Origin: Anaerolineales bacterium UBA5195
Lineage (GTDB): Bacteria; Chloroflexota; Anaerolineae; Anaerolineales; Villigracilaceae
NCBI GenBank assembly: GCA_002412925.1
Contig: DHVZ01000045.1
Coordinates: 22,452 to 86,451 of the forward strand
DNA: 64,000 nucleotides
Direction: 5' to 3'
Numbering within the stretch: the first letter of the stretch is position 1; each line of letters begins with the position of its first letter. Below are positions 26,244 through 32,440 of the stretch, in pieces. A program made the position numbers and the translations under genes. The notes beneath the pieces are model-generated. The model worked only from the letters and a program-made list of their open reading frames with translations. It ran no database searches and was not told the origin of the DNA.

Positions 26244-27572
26244 TCATTCAGCGACCGCTACCCGGTGCTTGCCCGCCTTTTTGGCCATCATCAAGGCTTT
26301 ATCAGCCTGGTCGAGCAGGTCAGCCAGGCTGGAGGCTTTCTCGCTCACCGCCGCCGCCCCAATGCTGACCGAAATCTTCAACGGCCCGGACCGTGTGTTG
26401 ATCAGCGTATCAGAAATAACTTGGCAAATTCGTTCGGCGACTATGCGGCCTGCGCATAATTCGGTCTCCACCAGCAGGATGACGAACTCGTCGCCTCCGA
26501 AACGACCAATCGAATCAACTTCTCGTAGTTCTTTCTTGCCGTTCTCGGCAACTGCCTGGAGAGCCTGATCCCCAACCAGGTGCCCATAGGTGTCATTGAT
26601 CTGCTTCAGGTCATCAAGGTCCAGAACAAGCATTGTCAGGGGGTGTTGAAAACGCTGGGCGCGTTGAAACTCAAGTTCGGCCAGGTTGAGAATGTGACGG
26701 CGATTATGAAGACCAGTCAGGCTGTCAGTAATCGCCAACTGCTCGAACATTTGGGACTTTTCAATCAACTTCGCGCGTTGGATGGTCAGGGCCGCCTGGT
26801 GGCTGATTGCCACCGCCAGTTGCACATCATGCCGGTCAAAAGGCCTGGCAGTGGGATCGGTCTTGTACGCGTAGAGCAAGGCAACCACCTCCTGCCCAAT
26901 CAGAACGGGGACGCTCAAAACAGAAGGGGCAAGGGCTTGGTGATCAGCGCCCTTGGCCCGGTCATCTTGCGAGGTCAGGTTGGGGATGATCATGATCGAG
27001 TGCTGTTCAATGGTTTGCTGGATGATTAAGCTCTGTAATTCCGAATCTTCCAGGTGGTCGAAATGCTCCGCCAGAACCACAGCGCATTTCCCGGCTCCGA
27101 CTGCCAACCTCGTCATCTCCGCGATTTCTTGCAGGGCTGTCTCCAGGTCAAGGATGATGGTCAGGCGACTGGCTACAGCATCCAGAAAAACAGCATGTCG
27201 ATCAATCGACTCAAGCAGCAGTTCACGAGTGAGCTTTCGGGTATTTAAACGGCCATCCCCAGAGTTTGGAGATGCGCCTGTTGCTTGAAAGGCAACGCTA
27301 ATCACGTGCTGACCGATCCGAATCTGGTCCCCTGGCTGCAAAACAAGCGGCTTGGTGATCAGCTCTCGATTTACAAACGTCCCATTCGTACTTCCCAGGT
27401 CGTAAATAATCGCCAGGTCGTTCTGGCAATAAATCTCTGCATGCAGACGCGAAGCAGACTCGTCGGCAATCACGATCTGGTTGTCCGCCTTACGCCCAAG
27501 GGTGTTCTTCCCCGGTTTCACCCAATATTCAACCGGCACATTCAACGGAGAACGAACAGTGAGATGCCACAT
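26244..27572 (-). CDS. FHA-GAF-GGDEF diguanylate cyclase
   Basis: 442 residues, soluble. FHA domain (1-95) with GRKADNQIVI, SRLHAEI and DLGSTNGTFVN; GAF domain (about 120-265); GGDEF domain (about 280-440) with an intact FGGDEF active site. An inhibitory I-site RxxD (REVD) lies exactly five residues before GGDEF, so the enzyme should make cyclic di-GMP from GTP and be product-inhibited. The FHA domain suggests input from a Ser/Thr kinase by phosphothreonine binding. A PilZ receptor candidate lies at 59298. Confidence 0.93.
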   Translation of the reverse strand: MWHLTVRSPLNVPVEYWVKPGKNTLGRKADNQIVIADESASRLHAEIYCQNDLAIIYDLGSTNGTFVNRELITKPLVLQPGDQIRIGQHVISVAFQATGASPNSGDGRLNTRKLTRELLLESIDRHAVFLDAVASRLTIILDLETALQEIAEMTRLAVGAGKCAVVLAEHFDHLEDSELQSLIIQQTIEQHSIMIIPNLTSQDDRAKGADHQALAPSVLSVPVLIGQEVVALLYAYKTDPTARPFDRHDVQLAVAISHQAALTIQRAKLIEKSQMFEQLAITDSLTGLHNRRHILNLAELEFQRAQRFQHPLTMLVLDLDDLKQINDTYGHLVGDQALQAVAENGKKELREVDSIGRFGGDEFVILLVETELCAGRIVAERICQVISDTLINTRSGPLKISVSIGAAAVSEKASSLADLLDQADKALMMAKKAGKHRVAVAE

Positions 27573-27640
27573 AACGCTATTCTACCCGGTTCTCCCCCAA
27601 TTTTGTTGGATCGATCAAACAGCAAAGTTTTTGTAATTTT

Positions 27641-28417
27641 CTATGTTCTCACGTTTCTGCGGTTCGAATTGTTCCAGGCCAGGTAGACAAACATCCCGCT
27701 GCCCAGGAATCCAACGATGGCTGGGCCTGGCTGCGACCAGAAAATCCCCTGGCCGATGGTTTGCAGGATCCAGGTCAGCACGTAAACCAAGGCAAGCGGG
27801 CCAACCGGCAAATCTTTTGGATTGGCTACCAAGGTAATCAGAGCAGAAACGATGATCCAACCCAGGTAATTGCTCAAGGGGATGCCAAAATACTGGCCGG
27901 GAATTTCCCAAACCCAGAAACCCCAGCCAACCATCTGTGGGTCGAGGAACAGGTCCCAGGCGGTAAAAGCCAGGGAGGAAACCAGGACATGACAAATTGG
28001 AAATCGGGAATTGGAACGCGGCGCAATGATTTGAGCAATCGCCCAGGCAGGTGGCAGCATCATCAGCCAGGCCAGCGGAATCAGGAGCGGCACGCCCGCG
28101 ATTTGCGGCTGGAGAACCTCGGTGTAGTGATATTTTCCAAACGGGATTCCCGTACTGCTGCCAAGCAACTCGGCCAGGTATGCCAATCCAGCAACAACAG
28201 CGCAGGTTTTCAGGGTGCGCTGCCAGCCCCAGGCGACGTAAAGAATAATCAAGACGGCGGCGGCCTGCATCAGCACGCCAAACGACATACCGCGGATCAA
28301 ATACCCCTCGCCTAAAATCCAGCCAAGCATGGGCAGGGAAATCATCGTCAGCACCCAAAAAATGATGGGGACGAGAGTCGAGCGCGGGTAACGGAGGTCG
28401 TTGAAGGCTTGGATCAT
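27641..28417 (-). CDS. Carotenoid biosynthesis protein (CruF/DUF422 family)
   Basis: 258 residues with about seven membrane helices. Family-type motifs: LAELLGSSTGIPFGKYHYTE, then PLLIPLAWLMMLPPAW, then AWDLFLDPQMVGWGFWVWE. Relatives hydrate carotenoid ends (CruF, bisanhydrobacterioruberin hydratase). No other carotenoid gene is in the window, so the substrate is unknown. Its ATG overlaps the stop of the upstream gene (ATGA), forming a two-gene operon. Confidence 0.85.
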   Translation of the reverse strand: MIQAFNDLRYPRSTLVPIIFWVLTMISLPMLGWILGEGYLIRGMSFGVLMQAAAVLIILYVAWGWQRTLKTCAVVAGLAYLAELLGSSTGIPFGKYHYTEVLQPQIAGVPLLIPLAWLMMLPPAWAIAQIIAPRSNSRFPICHVLVSSLAFTAWDLFLDPQMVGWGFWVWEIPGQYFGIPLSNYLGWIIVSALITLVANPKDLPVGPLALVYVLTWILQTIGQGIFWSQPGPAIVGFLGSGMFVYLAWNNSNRRNVRT

Positions 28418-28842
28418 CGCAGTTTGCGGGCGTAGTATCGGCTAAAGAATAGAACGAAAACCCCTTGAAGAGTAATCCCCGTTCCGGCGCCAGCCCAAAA
28501 GCTGCCGTGGGCCTGCATAAAAACAACCAACGCCAGACCGCCGAGGAGGCATAACAGACCCAGGGCGGCGCTGCCCTGAAGCAGGAGAAGCATTTTGCTG
28601 GTCTCCTCAGGCGCGGCAACCATTTTCTCTGCCAAAGTCAGTCTTGCCTGGTGACGCCGGGCGCTGAGATGGCCAAAGCCGCCAAGCGCCAGGCTGGCAA
28701 GCGCCCAACCAAAAAACTGGAAGGCCAACCCGACCCGGAAATCGCTGCCTGGCAGGAAGCAGAGAACTCCCAGGGCAATCGAAACCCAGGCCCAAATAGC
28801 CAGGCGTTGGGTGAGTGCCTTTTGAACGATCCAGATATACAC
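28414..28842 (-). CDS. Small multipass membrane protein
   Basis: 142 residues with four hydrophobic segments. A short basic cytoplasmic loop (RRHQARLTLAEKM) splits them two and two. Start is GTG at 28842 behind GGAGG at 6-nt spacing. No family recognised. Four-base overlap with the carotenoid-type gene suggests a linked role. Confidence 0.75.
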   Translation of the reverse strand: MYIWIVQKALTQRLAIWAWVSIALGVLCFLPGSDFRVGLAFQFFGWALASLALGGFGHLSARRHQARLTLAEKMVAAPEETSKMLLLLQGSAALGLLCLLGGLALVVFMQAHGSFWAGAGTGITLQGVFVLFFSRYYARKLR

Positions 28843-28970
28843 CAGGAACCTCCGTGCCTGACAGAAATAATCAAAAACCAGTACTTGGCGAAAGTTGAAA
28901 GAATCCCCGAGATGTTTTGTGAACTACTGAAAATGGATCCTGTCAGATTATATCGGGAAACCAACCATAA

Positions 28971-29012
28971 ACAACAAACCGCCGCCACAAACCAAAGTCT
29001 GCGGTCGGCGGT
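28971..29012 (-). terminator. Intrinsic terminator of the riboflavin operon
   Basis: Stem ACCGCCG / CGGCGGT (28978-28984, 29006-29012) followed on the minus strand by TTTGTTGTTT. Confidence 0.7.
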
Positions 29013-29033
29013 CTTATCGTTCATGGTTCGGGT

Positions 29034-29804
29034 TTATTCGTGCAGCGCCTTCACCTGTTCCTGGCTCATGCCCTTGACCACCGGGCGGTCAAGCTGCTCG
29101 GATAGGTGAATTTTTCCCTTGAAGTCTTTCAGGTCGATCAGATGACCAGATTTCTCAGCCTTGGTGCGCAAGTAGAATTCATTATACGGGTTGGTCGGCA
29201 GGATGTGCTCAATCCGCCCGTTGACCTGGATGCCGTATTTGGTCAGATCGTTGATTTTCTTGGGATTATTGGTCATCAGCCGGATCGATTTGACCTTTAG
29301 CGATTGGAGCATGTGCGCCGCCACGGCATAATCGCGCTCATCGTCGCGGAAACCGAGCGCCAGGTTGGCTTCCACCGTGTCCATGCCGTAATCCTGCAAA
29401 CCATAAGCGCGGATTTTGTTGGTCAAGCCAATCCCTCGCCCTTCCTGGCGCAGGTAGAGCACAATCCCCTTCTCCAGCTTGCCGATGGCGGTCAATGCGG
29501 CCTCGAGCTGGTCGCGACAGTCACAACGCAGGGAGCCAAAGGCATCGCCGGTGAGACACTCGGAGTGCAGGCGCACAACCACATCCTCGCTGTTGGTCAC
29601 ATCGCCCCTAACGATGGCGGCATGTTCCTTGCCATCCTGGTTATTGTAGAACGCCACGATGTGAAAATCACCAAAACGGGTGGGCAGTTCGGCAATCGAC
29701 GCAATTTTAACGCAGACATGTTCTTCACCGCAGCCATCGCATTCGTGTGCGCGGTTTTCGTCGAGCAGTTCTTCTATGGGCAGGTGCAGATGGTCTATTG
29801 TCAT
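29034..29804 (-). CDS. ribA: GTP cyclohydrolase II
   Basis: 256 residues. Opens the imidazole ring of GTP, the first step of riboflavin synthesis. Zinc ligands SECLTGDAFGSLRCDC and the active-site region LRQEGRGIGLTNKIRAYGLQ are intact; MTNNPKKI completes the signature. The protein is monofunctional (no RibB domain). Its N-terminus is longer than usual and holds an extra Cys cluster, CDGCGEEHVC, which may bind metal. ATG at 29804 follows AGGA. It lies downstream of the pyrimidine reductase gene. Confidence 0.94.
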   Translation of the reverse strand: MTIDHLHLPIEELLDENRAHECDGCGEEHVCVKIASIAELPTRFGDFHIVAFYNNQDGKEHAAIVRGDVTNSEDVVVRLHSECLTGDAFGSLRCDCRDQLEAALTAIGKLEKGIVLYLRQEGRGIGLTNKIRAYGLQDYGMDTVEANLALGFRDDERDYAVAAHMLQSLKVKSIRLMTNNPKKINDLTKYGIQVNGRIEHILPTNPYNEFYLRTKAEKSGHLIDLKDFKGKIHLSEQLDRPVVKGMSQEQVKALHE

Positions 29805-29848
29805 AATTTTTTCCTATTCTCCATCGCCTATCCTGGCGGGGATGATGG

Positions 29849-30532
29849 TTATTTTATACATTGATAGCGGATCAAAACGCCGCCAGTTTCATCCAGAACC
29901 CGAACATCCACCAGCTTCAGCGTCTTCGCGGCGGACTCAACCAACCCGTCGCCGTCTGCTAGTGTTGGGGCCGAGTGCCCGCCGAAAATTTTTGGCGCAA
30001 CATACACAGATAACTCATCCACAAGTCCCAGGCGCAGCAACTCAAAATTGAGCCTGCCCCCGCCCTCGACCAATAATCGGCGAACCCCGAGCTGGTAGAG
30101 CCTCTCCAGCGCTTTTTCCAAGTCTACCCGTTTTTCGCCCAGAATGTACACTTCTGCGCCATGTTCAGATAAAAGATTAATCTGTTCCGGCGCGGTTTGT
30201 GAAGTAGTAAAAATCACCCTGCGCGCCGGGCCGGCCATCATAAAATCGCCATCCAACCGAAGATCTGCCCTGCTGACTACGCCGACCTTCATCGGGTTTT
30301 CGGGCAGGCCCTTTGCAACCCGTTCGGCGCGCAGTTCCGGGGTTTTTACCGTCAGCTTTGGGCTTTCGGCAAGCAGTGTCTGCCCGCCAACCATGACCGC
30401 ATCCGCCTCCGCGCGTAGGCGCAGGACCCGCGTCTTATCCTCCGTGGACGAGATCGACGAGCTTTTCCGCTCGAAAGTATCCATTTTGCCATCCGCGCTG
30501 ACGGCAACGTTGATAAAAACAAAGGGGCGCAT
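29849..30532 (-). CDS. RibD C-terminal / archaeal ArfC-type pyrimidine reductase
   Basis: 227 residues, a stand-alone RibD_C (DHFR-like) domain. N-terminus RPFVFINVAVSADGKMDTFE, then ADAVMVGGQTLLAESPKLTV, and the NADPH-binding LLVEGGGRLNFELLRLGLVDELSVYVAP. Stand-alone forms reduce 2,5-diamino-6-ribosylamino-pyrimidinone phosphate in archaea and fungi, before deamination; in most bacteria the domain is fused to a deaminase. Placement beside ribA supports the riboflavin role. No deaminase, RibB, RibE or RibH is nearby. ATG at 30532 follows AGGAAG. Confidence 0.85.
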   Translation of the reverse strand: MRPFVFINVAVSADGKMDTFERKSSSISSTEDKTRVLRLRAEADAVMVGGQTLLAESPKLTVKTPELRAERVAKGLPENPMKVGVVSRADLRLDGDFMMAGPARRVIFTTSQTAPEQINLLSEHGAEVYILGEKRVDLEKALERLYQLGVRRLLVEGGGRLNFELLRLGLVDELSVYVAPKIFGGHSAPTLADGDGLVESAAKTLKLVDVRVLDETGGVLIRYQCIK

Positions 30533-30546
30533 GGTCTGTCTACTTC

Positions 30547-31053
30547 CTACTCATGAAACTTCTTCTCCCCAGCTTCGATTCGCGCCATCAACCGGTTGGC
30601 AGCCGGGGGCAGCGGGCAGGACCAGCGCTCGTTGTAGGCGCAGTACGGGTTATAGGCCAGGTTGAAATCGACCGCCAGCAGGTCGCCGCCCAGGTTGTGG
30701 GGTTCGAGATAACGCCCGGCCCCGTAAGTGTCGTCAGGGGCGGTAGCGTCTGCAAAAGGCAGGAAAAAACCATAATCCGCCTCGTAGACCTGTAAAATGG
30801 CTTCCTGCCCGGCCACTTCAAAACGAATTTTCCCAACATGGAAATAGTCCTGTTCGTCACCGGTGGAGGTGGGCAGGACAACCGGTTCGGCCTGGGCGAA
30901 ACGCTCCAGCTTGAGTTCCAGCCGCAGGGACGGATTTTCGGGGTAATAGCGCAGCCCGGTGAAGTCACGTTTCTGCTCCATCGACAGCGGCGACTGGCGG
31001 CTGGTTTTGAAAAACTCATCCTTCTCTTTTCGAAACAGTTTCAAGTCGCTCAT
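30547..31053 (-). CDS. DUF1684 protein
   Basis: 168 residues. The DUF1684 C-terminal signature is clear: VDFNLAYNPYCAYNERWSCPL followed by PPAANRLMARIEAGEK. The family has no assigned reaction. It lies 14 nt upstream of the reductase gene on the same strand, so it is likely the first gene of the riboflavin operon. Start ATG at 31053 behind GGAGC. Confidence 0.88.
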   Translation of the reverse strand: MSDLKLFRKEKDEFFKTSRQSPLSMEQKRDFTGLRYYPENPSLRLELKLERFAQAEPVVLPTSTGDEQDYFHVGKIRFEVAGQEAILQVYEADYGFFLPFADATAPDDTYGAGRYLEPHNLGGDLLAVDFNLAYNPYCAYNERWSCPLPPAANRLMARIEAGEKKFHE

Positions 31054-31110
31054 CTTTGCTCCACTACTGTTCCAGCACTGATTAATGATTACTTGGTAAC
31101 TGATTACTGC

Positions 31111-31884
31111 CTATCCGATCTTCACCGACCTCATCGAAATCGCGCCATAAGTCACTTTATCAGCAAAAAAGCTGACGGGGTCGCCTTCATCTTTCACGCC
31201 CAGGGTATAGAGCAGCGGCAGGTAATGTTCGGCGCTGTTTATCGCCAGCTCTGCTTCGCGTCCCTGCTTTTCGTATTCGATTAGGGGATCGTGATCGTTG
31301 GACAGGATCCACTGCCTGACTTTGGCGTCAAAGGCCTCAGCCCAGTCAAATTTCAGGTTGTCATCGAAGACCGTCATACGCAGGTTGTGGACGATGTTGC
31401 CAGAACTGACAATCAGCACGCCCTCCTCGCGCAGTTCCTTCAACTGCTGGCCGAGCTGGTAATGATACTGCGGGCCCTGGCTGCGGTCGAGCGACATCTG
31501 GACGACCGGTAAATCCGCTTTGGGAAACATGCGGTGCAGCACCGACCAGGTGCCGTGATCCAATCCCCAGGTCATATCCGGCTGGATTTCGGTCAATTTG
31601 ATGACTTTTCGCACCGTTTGGACGAGGTCCGGCGAGCCGGGAGCAGGGTAGGTGACTTCGTATAGTTCCTTTGGGAAACCATAGAAATCATAGATCGTCT
31701 TGGGTTTCTCCATCGCAGTGACTTTTGTCCCGCTGGTCTCCCAGTGCGCCGAGATGGTCAGGATGGCCTTGGGGCGGGGCAGGCTTTCACCCGTCGTTTC
31801 CCAGGCGCGGCTGAATTCGTTGTCTTCGATGGCATTCATCGGGCTTCCGTGCCCGACGAACAGAACAGGCATTTTTGTTGTCAT
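31111..31884 (-). CDS. DODA-type extradiol dioxygenase (YgiD/LigB-like)
   Basis: 257 residues from ATG at 31884, which has AAAGGA upstream; the longer reading to 31905 lacks a site. The LigB-like class III extradiol fold shows the metal-site motifs VGHGSPMNAIEDNEF (His near 11), SAHWETSGTKVT, GLDHGTWSVLHRMFP and SGNIVHNL. Family members cleave catechol-type rings such as DOPA. The natural substrate is unknown. The Rrf2 gene lies just upstream on the same strand, with palindromic sites between them. Confidence 0.88.
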   Translation of the reverse strand: MTTKMPVLFVGHGSPMNAIEDNEFSRAWETTGESLPRPKAILTISAHWETSGTKVTAMEKPKTIYDFYGFPKELYEVTYPAPGSPDLVQTVRKVIKLTEIQPDMTWGLDHGTWSVLHRMFPKADLPVVQMSLDRSQGPQYHYQLGQQLKELREEGVLIVSSGNIVHNLRMTVFDDNLKFDWAEAFDAKVRQWILSNDHDPLIEYEKQGREAELAINSAEHYLPLLYTLGVKDEGDPVSFFADKVTYGAISMRSVKIG

Positions 31885-31897
31885 TTGTTCCTTTATG

Positions 31898-31943
31898 AGA
31901 CGCAAACGTCTCCAGGCTTTCGAGATTCAAATGTCAGGAGACG
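31898..31943. promoter_or_regulatory. Paired inverted repeats upstream of the dioxygenase gene
   Basis: GAGACG-CAAA-CGTCTC (31898-31913) and a further GGAGACG (about 31936-31943) that can pair with CGTCTCC. This is an operator or attenuator candidate in the space between Rrf2 and the dioxygenase. Confidence 0.45.
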
Positions 31944-32358
31944 TTTGAATCCGAATTTCACTCAACACATCTGCCACTGTAAACCCGCTCAAGGAATCGT
32001 GCATGGCCTTCTCAGCCTGACCGAAAACTGCCCCCAGCGCAGACCGGATGTGCGCCCCAATCGGGCAGTCAGCGTTGGGATGGGGGTGTACACCCAGCAG
32101 GCTCTCGCGGTTAATCGCATCGTAGATGCTGCACAGGTGGATTTCACCCGGCGCGCGGGAGAGCTTCCAGCCGCCGCTCGCGCCGGAGCGCGATTCCACC
32201 AACCCCTGTTTGCGCAGCTGTCCCATAATCCGGCGGATGACGACCGAGTGGGTGCTGACGCTCTCCGCGATTTGCTCGCTGGTTAACGCCTGCCCAGGCA
32301 GGGCCGAGAGCAGGGTTAGGATGTGAATGGAGACGGCAAATTGATGGTTGGTATTCAT
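31927..32358 (-). CDS. Rrf2-family transcriptional regulator
   Basis: 143 residues from ATG at 32358. N-terminal winged helix: NHQFAVSIHILTLLS, ALTSEQIAESVSTHSVVIRRIMGQLRKQGLVESR, then the Gly-rich wing SGASGGWKLS. Only one Cys (ADCPIG) remains where Fe-S members carry three, so it is the YwnA-like non-cluster type. The start codon lies inside a perfect 10-bp palindrome that also covers the -10 box, so the gene is probably autoregulated and leaderless. Confidence 0.9.
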   Translation of the reverse strand: MNTNHQFAVSIHILTLLSALPGQALTSEQIAESVSTHSVVIRRIMGQLRKQGLVESRSGASGGWKLSRAPGEIHLCSIYDAINRESLLGVHPHPNADCPIGAHIRSALGAVFGQAEKAMHDSLSGFTVADVLSEIRIQTSPDI

Positions 32359-32394
32359 TTGTAACAATTGTAGTTACAAATGAGCGACTGTCAA
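32356..32394 (-). promoter_or_regulatory. Rrf2 promoter with overlapping operator
   Basis: Minus strand: TTGACA (32389-32394), 16-nt spacer, TACAAT (32367-32372). The inverted repeat CATTTGTAAC-N7-GTTACAAATG (32356-32382) is perfect and spans the -10 and the ATG. Only eight bases separate -10 and start codon and no Shine-Dalgarno is present. Confidence 0.75.
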
Positions 32395-32411
32395 GTTAGC
32401 GTTTTATTAAA

Positions 32412-32440
32412 ATCCCCCGGCACTGTCTTTGCCAGGGGAT
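32412..32440 (-). terminator. Terminator of the histidine kinase gene
   Basis: ATCCCC / GGGGAT outer and GGCA / TGCC inner stem starting at the stop codon, then TTTTAATAAAA on the minus strand. Confidence 0.7.

Noticed and set aside
27615..28619. Minus-strand open frame of 334 codons
   Set aside because: Frame-shifted shadow of the carotenoid-type and small membrane protein genes; Cys/Arg/Trp-rich composition is not protein-like.
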